A stretch of 64,000 bases of DNA from Flavobacteriales bacterium (GCA_020635355.1 JACJZW010000003.1:1-64000), one strand, 5' to 3'; positions 37,980-46,822 are shown, counted from the stretch's first letter. Numbers and translations: made by a program. The notes: generated by a model from the letters alone, not told the origin.

Positions 37980-38216
37980 TTGTGTTGTGTTATTGCTGTA
38001 GGTTCAGGATTATCTGATTTTTCCATCTTTTCAATCCCATTTCAATCTGCTTCTCATTTTCAACGGTGTTCACTGTCTTTGACGCTAAGGTTTTGCTAAA
38101 TTTAGTCGTTTTCATTTTAACTTAGCTGATGGTCCGAACTTCAAGGTGAATTAACCATTTCAGAAAAGAATACGCTGCTTCGCTTTCAATCACAGTTCAT
38201 ACATGTACATCAAAAT

Positions 38217-38651
38217 ATGAAAATACTCATTATATCAATTGTGGCAATTAGCTGTTGCACACCTTTATCAGCGGACACAACTTCATTGAATTTTTTTGAA
38301 AGTTCATATTTTACTGGAACGCTTAAAAAATGCAAAGGATATAAAATAAAAAAGAGAGACATGATCTGTTTTACTGCAAGTCAATCATACTTCGATACAA
38401 GTCGATTCATGTCAATGAATCCCGTTATCCCTACATTTAGCATGATTTTATTGCAGGATAGTATTCAAGGTATGTGTGTGAACAGATCAACTTGTTTTTA
38501 TTCTCAATCCGGTACTTATATTAAACTATCCTTTGTCAAGAAAGGTAAACAACTTTCTGACTTCAACATCGGAAGGCTTGTTGAATTTGTGTTTAAAAGG
38601 GAAAATGGTTACCTGGTATTATTGTCTGCTAGTTGTTCGATCGTAAACTGA
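38217..38651 (+). CDS. Hypothetical exported protein
   Basis: 144 residues with a signal peptide ('ILIISIVAISCCTPLSA'). The mature part is rich in Ser, Phe and Cys ('MICFTASQSYFDTSRFMSMN') with a basic stretch near the N-terminus. No recognised domain. It is isolated between empty stretches of the AT-rich island. Confidence 0.45.
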   Translation: MKILIISIVAISCCTPLSADTTSLNFFESSYFTGTLKKCKGYKIKKRDMICFTASQSYFDTSRFMSMNPVIPTFSMILLQDSIQGMCVNRSTCFYSQSGTYIKLSFVKKGKQLSDFNIGRLVEFVFKRENGYLVLLSASCSIVN

Positions 38652-38692
38652 CGCATTCATGGTATCCCCAACGCTACTCTCCTGTAAAATAT

Positions 38693-38795
38693 AAGAACCA
38701 CCAAAATCATCTCACACAACCGTCATCGCGAAAACACCGGTATACAATACCCCTGCAAAACCGTGTAAGGGTCTAGGTCACACGTTCGGATTGAT
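38693..38795 (+). repeat. Imperfect repeat shared with 47389-47490
   Basis: Shared blocks in the same order: GAACCA(C/T)CAAAA(C/T)CATCTCA, CGAAAACACC(A/G)GTA, AAAAC(C/T)GTGTAA(A/G)GGT, and CACGTTCGGATT. One copy lies downstream of an orphan exported-protein gene here and the other downstream of the second RHS cassette, which links the AT-rich island to the RHS region. Confidence 0.7.
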
Positions 38796-38879
38796 GATCA
38801 TATTAAGGTGTTGTAGATGGCAAGGTGATGGTTTGGGATATTGAACGCATTCCTCCCATTCTCAAATTAGTTGTCTTAT

Positions 38880-39413
38880 TCATTCACTGCAGTCCAAATC
38901 GGTTTGATCAGCAGTGTTGCCTACCAATAGGTTAAAGATTGAATCCTGGAGGCCCAAGTCGCCGTTGTGGAGATATATGGCAATAGACCCACCGCCATAT
39001 CTTAGTCCGCATACTTGAGAGCCATTTTTAACACAAAGTTTTATCTCACCATATTCAATATCCTCAGGGTGTTGGCATAGGACATATAGCTTGGAGTCCA
39101 AAGCAACTGCCGAGTCGCAAAAAATGAAGCGAGATTCTTTGTTGAGCGCGGGTTCTAAGCCAGTAATTGATGCTTTAATATGATTATCAGCATTGCTTAA
39201 TCTGAAAAGCATTTTAGTTTCATTTTTTCCCCCATTTAAATGAATGCTCTGACTAAAATTGAAATAACTTGGGTTGCTGTAAAGTTGGATTCTAATGGGC
39301 ACCCTGGCTGTTTCGGTTCGATCCTGATCAACCAAAACATACGTTCCAGTTGATGGGTTAACACAACTTCCAACAAAAACGATAACAATCAACCAGTAAA
39401 ATTTCATATACAT
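38880..39413 (-). CDS. Hypothetical lipoprotein
   Basis: 177 residues with a lipobox ('YWLIVIVFVGSC', Cys at residue 17). The mature part ('RVPIRIQLYSNPSYFNFSQS', 'ESRFIFCDSAVALDSKLYVL') looks like a small beta-rich domain. No family recognised. Two in-frame ATG codons (39413, 39407) are possible starts. Confidence 0.5.
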   Translation of the reverse strand: MYMKFYWLIVIVFVGSCVNPSTGTYVLVDQDRTETARVPIRIQLYSNPSYFNFSQSIHLNGGKNETKMLFRLSNADNHIKASITGLEPALNKESRFIFCDSAVALDSKLYVLCQHPEDIEYGEIKLCVKNGSQVCGLRYGGGSIAIYLHNGDLGLQDSIFNLLVGNTADQTDLDCSE

Positions 39414-39463
39414 GTTGCAACCCAGGCATTTTTTCTAGGAGCTAAACCTAACTTCGAAAGTTC

Positions 39464-39480
39464 AACCGATAAGGCTACAA
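39464..39480 (+). repeat. Short repeat AACCGATAAGGCTACAA, copy 2
   Basis: Identical to 36874-36890 and, for its first 15 bases, to the inverted copy near 47741-47755. It lies between two minus-strand lipoprotein genes. Confidence 0.6.
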
Positions 39481-39643
39481 ATATGTATCTCATGGATTAA
39501 ATGGCTCAATCTTCTTCCATTTATACCATAATCGGTTTTTGTGCCCTTTTTCATTTATATAAATATTATTTTAAATGTTAGGATAGGTGGGAATATATGT
39601 ACTAAAAGAGTTACAAGCACCACTCACATTGTGTTAGCTTGTT

Positions 39644-40006
39644 CTAATACACATAAAGCGCACGTGTTCTGAGTTTAACGTCAAGAGTAGGATCTAAATA
39701 GTAATAAAGGTAGTTATTACCCCCGGTGCTAATTTTTACCTCAACCAGCGCTTCGTTTACGATGTCGTTGAAGTAGCAATCAAAGTGTACCACTTTCCAA
39801 TTTTTATCGCACTCCATAAAATCAGGGTCATTCAGGATTAGGATTCCCAGGGTATCTTGAATTCGCTGACGTAACTGTTTGTCTTGGATGTTAATCGTGT
39901 CGCACGATCTTAAAACTCTTGGCCCGCTACATTGGAAGCATATGGTGGCCACCAGAATGAGTAGCAACGGTGAAGACGCGCGATACGGCTTGTTCCCAAC
40001 GTTCAT
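39644..40006 (-). CDS. Hypothetical lipoprotein
   Basis: 120 residues with a lipobox ('LLLILVATICFQC', Cys near residue 26). The mature part 'DKQLRQRIQDTLGILILNDP' then 'VVHFDCYFNDIVNEALVEVK' is of unknown fold. It is the last of the small exported proteins before the creD operon. Confidence 0.45.
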   Translation of the reverse strand: MNVGNKPYRASSPLLLILVATICFQCSGPRVLRSCDTINIQDKQLRQRIQDTLGILILNDPDFMECDKNWKVVHFDCYFNDIVNEALVEVKISTGGNNYLYYYLDPTLDVKLRTRALYVY

Positions 40007-40079
40007 TGTCCGAATCTATTGAATTAGAATTGCTTTACCCAAAAGGTGTCAATCCCTATTCATCTATTCAACTATTCCA

Positions 40080-40170
40080 CTTCCCCCATCCCCCATCCCT
40101 TTCAAACACCATAGCTTCAGCGGAGGTGTTCATCCCCCAATCGCCGTAGCTTAAGCGAAGGCGATCAAAT
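40080..40170. repeat. Short hairpin repeat element (GCTTCAGCGGAGG type)
   Basis: 'CCCTTTCAAACACC' followed by 'TAGCTTCAGCGGAGGTGTTC' forms an inverted repeat (AACACC...GGTGTT). A second related unit follows ('TCGCCGTAGCTTAAGCGAAG'). The same element occurs at 49612-49690 and inverted at 24465-24510. Confidence 0.65.
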
Positions 40171-40240
40171 AATCAAAACCAACCCGCATTTAATCGAAGC
40201 CATACCATCCCTGACACATCCTGCTTAACTTCGTTACCCT

Positions 40241-41602
40241 ATGACACAGCCAAACTTTTTTGAGCGGGCCAATAACTGGATCCGCAGCTCAGTCACCATT
40301 CGGTTAATCACCATTGGTATTCTCATTCTGTTGATGCTCATCCCAATCTTCATGATTCAGGATTTGATCCGCGAGCGAGAACGCAATCAGGAGAGTGCTA
40401 CGTATGAGGTGAGCCGCATGTGGGGCGAATCCCAAACCCTGCATGGGTTGGTGCTCACGGTTCCCTACCTCACCACGGAAAAGGTGTATGACAATACCGA
40501 ACGATCCACCTTTCACTACGAGAAACGTACGGAGTATGCTCACTTCCTGCCGGATAAACTCCAAATCAACGGTCAGGTTAAATCACAGATCCGATATCGG
40601 GGCATCTATGAGGTGGTGTTGTACAACTCAGAACTGCAAGTGGATGGAGTGATCAAACGTCCGGATTTTACCGATTGGAACATCCCCAAAGAATCCATCC
40701 TGTGGGAAGATGCCTTTGTGAGTATCGGGCTCAGCGATCTTCGGAGTATCCAGGAGGGTGTTACGGTGAACTGGAACGGTAAGCCTCATTCGTTTAATCC
40801 GGGAATGCCCACCAATGACGTGTTTTATTCCGGCATAAGTTGCCGGGTTCCGGTATCAACAGACCAGGATAAGTACACCTTTAATGTGTCGCTGAATTTC
40901 AACGGCAGTTCAAATCTGAGTTTTATCCCGCTGGGAAAGACAACCGACATTACGGTGCGGTCGGATTGGCCCAACCCGAGTTTTGTGGGATCCTTTCTGC
41001 CCGATGAACGGCAGATATCCGACAGCGGCTTTACAGCCAATTGGAAGGTCCTTCACCTCAATCGGTCCTATCCACAGCAATTTACCGGGCATCGAAGCGA
41101 TATCTCCGAATCGCACTTTGGTGTTGATTTAATTGTAACCTTGGATGAGTATCAAAAGAGTATGCGGGCAGCCAAGTATGCGGTGATGTTTATTACCCTC
41201 ACCTTCCTCGTATTTTTCTTCGTCCAGGTGTTAAATGGAGTGCGCATTCACCCCATCCAATACATTATGGTGGGATTGGCACTTTGCATCTTTTATACGC
41301 TGTTGATTGCACTTTCGGAGCACATCCCATTTGCATGGAGCTACCTCATGGCAGCCGTAGCGGTGGTGGGGCTGATCACGATTTACGCCCGAAGTGTATT
41401 CAAAAAGGGGAAGCTCACCCTGGTCATTTTGGGGATTTTGGTGCTGCTGTATGGATTTATCTTTTCGATTATTCAGATGGAAGATTACGCCCTGCTGATG
41501 GGAAGTATTGGGCTGTTTATCTCACTGGCAACCGCCATGTATTTGTCCCGAAAGGTGAATTGGTATCAATTGCGTTCCAGAGGTGAGAGCGATACCGCAT
41601 GA
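40241..41602 (+). CDS. creD: CreD-family inner membrane protein
   Basis: 453 residues, normal length. An N-terminal helix ('IGILILLMLIPIFMIQDLI') and the CreD-type segment 'SRMWGESQTLHGLVLTVPYL' are followed by a large periplasmic domain (about 60-310) and five to six C-terminal helices ('YAVMFITLTFLVFFFVQVLN', 'IQYIMVGLALCIFYTLLIAL'). CreD is an envelope-integrity protein of unclear mechanism, controlled by CreBC in enterobacteria; no CreBC is here. It heads a five-gene operon with overlapping ends. Confidence 0.9.
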   Translation: MTQPNFFERANNWIRSSVTIRLITIGILILLMLIPIFMIQDLIRERERNQESATYEVSRMWGESQTLHGLVLTVPYLTTEKVYDNTERSTFHYEKRTEYAHFLPDKLQINGQVKSQIRYRGIYEVVLYNSELQVDGVIKRPDFTDWNIPKESILWEDAFVSIGLSDLRSIQEGVTVNWNGKPHSFNPGMPTNDVFYSGISCRVPVSTDQDKYTFNVSLNFNGSSNLSFIPLGKTTDITVRSDWPNPSFVGSFLPDERQISDSGFTANWKVLHLNRSYPQQFTGHRSDISESHFGVDLIVTLDEYQKSMRAAKYAVMFITLTFLVFFFVQVLNGVRIHPIQYIMVGLALCIFYTLLIALSEHIPFAWSYLMAAVAVVGLITIYARSVFKKGKLTLVILGILVLLYGFIFSIIQMEDYALLMGSIGLFISLATAMYLSRKVNWYQLRSRGESDTA

Positions 41603-42084
41603 GCTTGATCCCTGACAATGCTCATCAACTCACTCAACTGATCGCAGTGAGTATAATGGGTTTTTTAGCCTACCACGGCACCTTCATCTGGAAGACACGA
41701 AATGTCCTGATCACCATTGCCCTGATTGTGGCAGTCCTCGTGATCTTGAATTCAGGTTTACCCAATGTCAGTCCATTACCCCTGACCGGTTGCCTGGTGC
41801 TTTGGGTGGTGTGGTATTCGGTGCACTTTTTTAAAAAGCCTTCACGCAACTTGTCGGATAAGCTCAAGTTCTCCTTCATTCTGTACGGTGCATTGGTTCT
41901 TGGGGGATCCGGACTTTTTGTTCGATTCGGTATGGTGTTGTTTTTACTTTGGTCGGATTGGATTATAATGGCACTATTGAGTATGGCGTTATTAACGTGG
42001 GTAGGGGAGAACCGCAAACCGGTGATGACCTCAGAAATTCTGGATGATTTGGAAGATGTTGAACATGAAGACGACGAAGATTGA
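41599..42084 (+). CDS. Hypothetical membrane protein
   Basis: 161 residues with four to five hydrophobic helices ('NVLITIALIVAVLVILNSGL', 'LTGCLVLWVVWYSVHFF', 'FSFILYGALVLGGSGLFVRF') and a strongly acidic tail ('SEILDDLEDVEHEDDED'). It starts inside the end of creD (4-bp overlap). The next gene restarts at the stop codon. No known family. Confidence 0.7.
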   Translation: MSLIPDNAHQLTQLIAVSIMGFLAYHGTFIWKTRNVLITIALIVAVLVILNSGLPNVSPLPLTGCLVLWVVWYSVHFFKKPSRNLSDKLKFSFILYGALVLGGSGLFVRFGMVLFLLWSDWIIMALLSMALLTWVGENRKPVMTSEILDDLEDVEHEDDED

Positions 42085-42536
42085 TGGACTTTCCCGTACA
42101 TGAACTATACTCCGGTATATTCCGGATTGGTGGATTGATCAACGCCATTTGCTTCATTATTCTGTTGTACAACGGCACCTTGATGGCAACGCGGCATTGG
42201 TTCTACATTCAAGTGTGTGGCTTGTTCATTATTGGCTCGGTAATCATGAAGATTATGCACCTTCAGGGTGCCGATATCGTCCTGATCCTCCCCAATCCAT
42301 TTATCATATTGATTTACATCGATCACTTCCGGAAGAAGCCTGAAAAACGACCACTTGATGTGGTGAAGCTGCTGTGGGTGCTGATTTCCTTTTTCATTAC
42401 CCCGCTTATTTTGCTACGTATCATTCCTTCCTGGCCCTCTATGGTGAGCTATGCGCTCATGGCGGTAGCCATGGTTTTGTGGTTGATGGATCGATTTAAG
42501 GTAGAACCGGGAGAGGAGGTATTGGACGATGAGTAA
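42084..42536 (+). CDS. Hypothetical membrane protein, possible paralogue of the preceding gene
   Basis: 150 residues from the ATG at 42084, which overlaps the upstream stop codon by one base (TGATG). Four hydrophobic helices ('LINAICFIILLYNGTLM', 'FYIQVCGLFIIGSVIMKIMH', 'VLISFFITPLILLRI', 'YALMAVAMVLWLMDRF') and an acidic tail 'EPGEEVLDDE'. Same overall plan as the gene before it. Function unknown. Confidence 0.7.
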   Translation: MDFPVHELYSGIFRIGGLINAICFIILLYNGTLMATRHWFYIQVCGLFIIGSVIMKIMHLQGADIVLILPNPFIILIYIDHFRKKPEKRPLDVVKLLWVLISFFITPLILLRIIPSWPSMVSYALMAVAMVLWLMDRFKVEPGEEVLDDE

Positions 42537-43212
42537 TTCGCAAATCGAAATAAAATCGTATTACGATAAGCTGGCGGCAACCTATGACGAAGATCGGTTT
42601 GCGAACAGCTATGGTTGGTTTATCAATCAGCAGGAACGATCCATACTCACCCAGTGGCTGCGTGATATACACCCCGATGAAGGCCTCGATCTGGCCTGTG
42701 GAACCGGACGATTTTTAGATTTTTCCCATACCGGAGCCGACATCAGTCCAGAGATGATTGCCGTATCTGCCGATAAATTTCCACAGCATACGCTGGTGGT
42801 AGCCAATGCCACGGAATTGCCGTTTGCCGACCAGTCCTTCTCGCATGTTACCTGTTTTCATCTGCTGATGCATTTGGATAAACCCACCGCCCAGTTGCTT
42901 GTGCGGGAGGTTTATCGGGTCCTTAAACCGGGAGGAACGTTCATCGTAGATGTTCCGTCCGGACCTCGACGAAAATTAACCGGTTACCAGGCAAGTGGAT
43001 GGCACGCCGGCACCAACTGGTTTGCATCGGATCTGAAATCGGTTTTTGAACCGGACTTTGATCAGGTCGCCCTGCGCGGTATATCGATGATGCCGCTGCA
43101 TCGGTTGTCGGCATCCATGCGCCAAAAGTTGGTGCATCTTGATGCATGGTTGGGGAACACGCCGCTGAAGACCTATGCCTCGTACTGGATGATGAAATAC
43201 ACCAAGCGATGA
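42529..43212 (+). CDS. Class I SAM-dependent methyltransferase
   Basis: 227 residues. The SAM-binding motif I is 'GLDLACGTGRFL', followed by 'GADISPEMIAVSADKFP', 'ATELPFADQSFSHVTCFHLL' and 'EVYRVLKPGGTFIVDVPSG' (post-motif), as in the Methyltransf_11/25 group. Substrate unknown. It overlaps neighbours by 8 bp and 4 bp, which places it firmly in the creD operon with the VanW gene, so an envelope substrate is possible. Confidence 0.88.
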   Translation: MSNSQIEIKSYYDKLAATYDEDRFANSYGWFINQQERSILTQWLRDIHPDEGLDLACGTGRFLDFSHTGADISPEMIAVSADKFPQHTLVVANATELPFADQSFSHVTCFHLLMHLDKPTAQLLVREVYRVLKPGGTFIVDVPSGPRRKLTGYQASGWHAGTNWFASDLKSVFEPDFDQVALRGISMMPLHRLSASMRQKLVHLDAWLGNTPLKTYASYWMMKYTKR

Positions 43213-43919
43213 GTATTAAAGCGTTATTTCCCAAATCACTCAAGCGAAGCGTTCGGCTTGCTCAAAGACGATGGAAGGATCGTTCAGAGGGCTTGCATCG
43301 GCAGTTTGCCAATACCTATACACCTATAAACAATTATCCATTTTCCATCGCACTTCAGCAACCCATCATGCCGGGTGAAACGCTGGAAAGTAAGTTGAAC
43401 AATTTGCGGGTTGGTGCGTCCAGGGTGAACGGATTGATGATTCAACCTGGTGAACTTTTTTCATTTTGGAATCGGGTTGGGCCACCTACGAAGGGGAATG
43501 GCTTTGAGGTGGGACGCAATGTGGTGGGCGGTGTGTTGTCGCTTGAAGTAGGAGGGGGCTTGTGCCAGTTGTCCAGCCTACTCTATCACTTGGCGATGCT
43601 CAGTGGAATGCAGGTTGAAGAGCGCTATCCCCACTCCATCGATATTTACGAAGAACATGAACGATTCACACCACTGGGTGCCGATGCCACGGTGGTATAT
43701 GGATACAAGGATTTGCGTTTTCGCAATACGCTGGATCATCCTGTGGTACTCACCATTGACGTGGAGGACGATGCCATTTCAGCATCCCTGAATGCTTCCA
43801 ATTCCTTGCGAACTGGCTTCGTTCAATTCAGCCGTAGTGATGAGCCGCACCAAAGAACGGTGGTGACCTATGTTGACGGCAAAGAGGAGGCGAGATCGGT
43901 TTATGGGATTTTGGAATAA
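43209..43919 (+). CDS. VanW family protein
   Basis: 236 residues from the ATG at 43209 (4-bp overlap with the methyltransferase). The VanW domain is unmistakable: 'PGELFSFWNRVGPPTKGNGF', 'GGVLSLEVGGGLCQLSSLLY' and 'YPHSIDIYEEHERFTPLGAD'. VanW proteins occur in some vancomycin-resistance clusters but have no proven activity, and no vanHAX-like genes are nearby. No signal peptide is obvious. Last gene of the operon; the RHS cassettes begin 40 bp downstream. Confidence 0.9.
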   Translation: MSIKALFPKSLKRSVRLAQRRWKDRSEGLHRQFANTYTPINNYPFSIALQQPIMPGETLESKLNNLRVGASRVNGLMIQPGELFSFWNRVGPPTKGNGFEVGRNVVGGVLSLEVGGGLCQLSSLLYHLAMLSGMQVEERYPHSIDIYEEHERFTPLGADATVVYGYKDLRFRNTLDHPVVLTIDVEDDAISASLNASNSLRTGFVQFSRSDEPHQRTVVTYVDGKEEARSVYGILE

Positions 43920-43959
43920 CGGAGGGAACTAATAGCTAATAACTAAAATCTAATAACGA

Positions 43960-45039
43960 ATGTCTAATGGTGTTCCTTGTCCCTTTGGGATGCAGATACA
44001 AAGTAGGTCTTACAACGCTCCAGATAAGAGTTATAGGTTTGGGTTTAATGGCAAAGAAGGTGATATTGAGGTGAGTGGGGCTGGTAATCATTACGATTAC
44101 GGATTCAGAGTGTACAATCCTAGAATAGGGAAATTTTTAAGTGTGGATCCTCTTTTTCAAACCTATCCATGGTTTACACCTTATCAATTCTCAAGTAATA
44201 CGCCGATATGGGCAATTGATCTAGATGGACTGGAAGCTTGGTTGGGCACCAATTTGTGGAACAAGGATACTAGAAATTTATTTGTTTCATATGTTACCGA
44301 TTTGAAATTCCCGCAAAACAAAAAAAGAACATGTGAGGATTTTGTGATTGAATTGATTTTTGATTTTGCAGAGGCGAATTCTTTAAAACTAAAAATAGTC
44401 GATTATTCTAAGGAGGTTCAACCTCCTCAAAGTTATAAGGGTAAAGGTAAGGCGTTCAGAGCGTTCTTTAGTGACTCTAAAAAATATAGCGACGCAAACT
44501 CCTTTAAATATGATGCCATGAACACTTTCTATGCTGAAAACTTCAGAAATAGTGGTTTATTCTATCAAGTTGGTGAGACTAAGTTGAAACAAGATCGATT
44601 AAATATTCAAACGGGTGATGTTCTATTCTCAATGAGAAACGGGGAAGCGGCACATCACGTTCAACTTGTTGTTGAAAGAGGTGTGGTTACTCAGGAAATG
44701 GTAGATAAGTGGAAAGCAGAAGGTAAAACTCATTTGAGTGATAACTTAGCCGTGGGAGATCATTTCGCAACTATCATACAAGGCAATTTTAGTCGGAATG
44801 AATCTCCTTACATACCAAACGAGGGTGATCCAGAATCAATTTGGTATGTCGGTTCAGAGCCCCAGAAGGCATACTACAATCTTTCAACCGATTCTTATAC
44901 TCGGGACTACGGTGATTACTCAACAACTGGTAATTGGGGAGAAAGGGAGGATCAAACGATCAATATTATTGACTCAGAGAGACAAGCAGATTTGACCGGA
45001 CAAAACCAAATAGATCATAAAGTTAATGACTCGAATTAA
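43960..45039 (+). CDS. Orphan RHS C-terminal tip, cassette 1 (candidate NlpC/P60- or CHAP-like toxin)
   Basis: 359 residues without a signal peptide. Residues 8-92 are the end of an RHS core ('PFGMQIQSRSYNAPDKSYRF', 'YNPRIGKFLSVDPLFQTYPW', 'NTPIWAIDLDGLE'). Downstream is a unique domain in which Cys125 in 'KRTCEDFVIELIFDFAEA' and His232/His233 in 'GDVLFSMRNGEAAHHVQLVV' recall the Cys...GD...H order of NlpC/P60 and CHAP peptidases. That is pattern inference, not a proven assignment. The rest of a normal RHS protein (secretion signal, YD repeats) is absent. A membrane protein gene overlaps its end by 14 bp, as a cognate immunity gene would. Confidence 0.75.
   Translation: MSNGVPCPFGMQIQSRSYNAPDKSYRFGFNGKEGDIEVSGAGNHYDYGFRVYNPRIGKFLSVDPLFQTYPWFTPYQFSSNTPIWAIDLDGLEAWLGTNLWNKDTRNLFVSYVTDLKFPQNKKRTCEDFVIELIFDFAEANSLKLKIVDYSKEVQPPQSYKGKGKAFRAFFSDSKKYSDANSFKYDAMNTFYAENFRNSGLFYQVGETKLKQDRLNIQTGDVLFSMRNGEAAHHVQLVVERGVVTQEMVDKWKAEGKTHLSDNLAVGDHFATIIQGNFSRNESPYIPNEGDPESIWYVGSEPQKAYYNLSTDSYTRDYGDYSTTGNWGEREDQTINIIDSERQADLTGQNQIDHKVNDSN
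43984..44050 (+). repeat. RHS recombination arm, copy 1
   Basis: About 67 bp from TTTGGGATGCAG to GGGTTTAATG, encoding 'FGMQIQSRSY(N/T)APDK' and 'YRFGFNG'. It is nearly identical in DNA to 45818-45884 and, inverted, 49386-49453, whereas the sequences on both sides differ between copies. Confidence 0.8.
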
Positions 45040-45625
45040 ATTATTTCATAGCCCACATTTATATCAATTTGTTTCCAGATTGATAACGCTGCTTATTTTG
45101 GCACTTTACTTAGTTAGGTTCTACATAATTAATCCTAAACTCAAACCAATTCCGTATGATCACTTTAGTAAAATGGAAAGTTATGTTTTACTCATATGCC
45201 TACTCATAACCGGTATTGTTTTATGGACTTATCTGAAGAAGAGGAGGTATGTGGATCTTACAATTTTATTAATAACCTTTCTTGCAGTGATTTTATTTAA
45301 ACCTGCCATGAGGATCGACTTTTGGTTGAAGAAAAACCAATTAGAATTCGCAGTAACTACAATGGACTGCCACCTCAATGAACATCATGTGTCAACTAGC
45401 TTTGAAGAACAGAAGTGTGATGACATATACATAGTAAGGGGTGTAAACTATCAATACTACCTGATTCGTTATTTAGATCTATACCCTGGAGAACAAGGTA
45501 TTCACAAGGGATATAATTATATTTTCTTCCGAGATGGTGTCCACGACGCATTTTATTTAGAACAGTTTGAAGGAAAATCCAAGATACAAATGGGAGATAA
45601 ATGGGTGGTAATAGCCGACCTATGA
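45026..45625 (+). CDS. Membrane protein, candidate immunity protein of cassette 1
   Basis: 199 residues with three helices in the first 100 residues ('LITLLILALYLVRFYII', 'YVLLICLLITGIVLWTYL', 'LTILLITFLAVILFKPAM') and a soluble C-terminal domain of about 95 residues that may face the periplasm. The 14-bp overlap with the toxin-like gene indicates translational coupling. A membrane-anchored immunity protein would fit a toxin that attacks the cell wall. No family recognised. Confidence 0.65.
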   Translation: MTRIKLFHSPHLYQFVSRLITLLILALYLVRFYIINPKLKPIPYDHFSKMESYVLLICLLITGIVLWTYLKKRRYVDLTILLITFLAVILFKPAMRIDFWLKKNQLEFAVTTMDCHLNEHHVSTSFEEQKCDDIYIVRGVNYQYYLIRYLDLYPGEQGIHKGYNYIFFRDGVHDAFYLEQFEGKSKIQMGDKWVVIADL

Positions 45626-45793
45626 TACAATTCTCAGTTTCGGATGATGGAGGAATAGTTAACCTTTTCAAGGTTACCGGAATTAGGACCACCCAGGATT
45701 AATAATTCTCAGGATGGCCTTAGTTTATTCTGAAGGTCGATTGGGAGAAATTGGATTAAATTCCTACTTTTAAAATCAACATTTATTCATTTC

Positions 45794-46822
45794 ATGAGCT
45801 TCCAACATCACCCTTCATTCGGGATGCAGATACAAAGTAGATCTTATACCGCGCCAGATAAGGGATATCGGTTTGGGTTTAATGGTATGTATCGTGAGTC
45901 CATTAGCGAATATCAAACCGAATGTAGGCAATACAATAGTTTGACAGGAAGATGGTTGAGCGTGGACAAAGTGCGAAAACCATGGGAAAGTAGATATGTC
46001 TCAATGTTGAACAATCCTATCATTTTTAATGATCCGCTAGGTTTAGACCCTCCAGAAAAGAGAAATATTGGCTATGCTTTTAAGCGTTTCTTCAGATGGA
46101 TTGCTGGAGATGCATATAAGCATGAGGCAAATCAAGCCGCTTGGAAATTACAAGATGAAGGATATACTGCGGACATTGAATTCCACAAGAACGAAAATGG
46201 AAGGGAGTATGCCAAAGTTACAGGCTATAAAGTTCTAGGAAGAGATAAAGTTGATTATGATGAAAATGGAAATATTTTGGAGGTCCAGAAGAAATCAATT
46301 GAACTTGCAAAACGCATACTTGTGTTTGATCACGCGAGATGGGTACAACGAAGTTCTGTTGAGGTAAAGGTTGGATTCAATGCTGGAGGGCATCTTAATT
46401 TATTGGGATCTAAGTTTGCATATGAGGGAGATGCCGGTTCATACGTCTTAGCATCAAGTCAAACCGTGAGACAATACGACGGATCAGGTCATACCAGCCA
46501 AGGCGGATTGTTGTACGATTTAAAGCAAGGGCAGCCAATAGCTCCATTAGAAATGAAGAGAGGTTTTGAAGTTGGAGCCTACCTGGGTTACTCAAGCTAT
46601 CGAACATTTGAATGGGACCCTACCGACCCTAATTCAAGTGCGATGAGTCAGGATAATATTAGTAATGAGGGTAGTCTATTCTTGCTTAACTATGGTGCCA
46701 ATTCTGAAGTTGATGAACTGGATAATCCGAAATCATTTATAGGCTTAAATTTAGGAATCGGTGGAGGATTTATTGTAAATGGTAGCATTAATGGATTTTG
46801 GGGAATTGAATATTATGACTAA
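45794..46822 (+). CDS. Orphan RHS C-terminal tip, cassette 2 (unknown effector domain)
   Basis: 342 residues. The RHS core end covers residues 8-90 ('FGMQIQSRSYTAPDKGYRFG', 'YNSLTGRWLSVDKVRKPWES', 'NNPIIFNDPLGLD'). The remaining 250 residues have no recognisable catalytic motif. They include a mixed helical part ('KHEANQAAWKLQDEGYTADI') and a Gly-rich beta part ('SSVEVKVGFNAGGHLNLLGS', 'FIGLNLGIGGGFIVNGSING'). No signal peptide. The next gene starts inside its last codons (8-bp overlap). Confidence 0.7.
   Translation: MSFQHHPSFGMQIQSRSYTAPDKGYRFGFNGMYRESISEYQTECRQYNSLTGRWLSVDKVRKPWESRYVSMLNNPIIFNDPLGLDPPEKRNIGYAFKRFFRWIAGDAYKHEANQAAWKLQDEGYTADIEFHKNENGREYAKVTGYKVLGRDKVDYDENGNILEVQKKSIELAKRILVFDHARWVQRSSVEVKVGFNAGGHLNLLGSKFAYEGDAGSYVLASSQTVRQYDGSGHTSQGGLLYDLKQGQPIAPLEMKRGFEVGAYLGYSSYRTFEWDPTDPNSSAMSQDNISNEGSLFLLNYGANSEVDELDNPKSFIGLNLGIGGGFIVNGSINGFWGIEYYD
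45818..45884 (+). repeat. RHS recombination arm, copy 2
   Basis: Same 67-bp block as at 43984-44050 with a few substitutions; it contains the in-frame ATG of 'MQIQSRS'. Confidence 0.8.

Noticed and set aside
45660..45676. 7-bp inverted repeat TAACCTT/AAGGTTA after the cassette 1 immunity gene as a terminator
   Set aside because: AT-rich short stem without a T-run; too weak to call.
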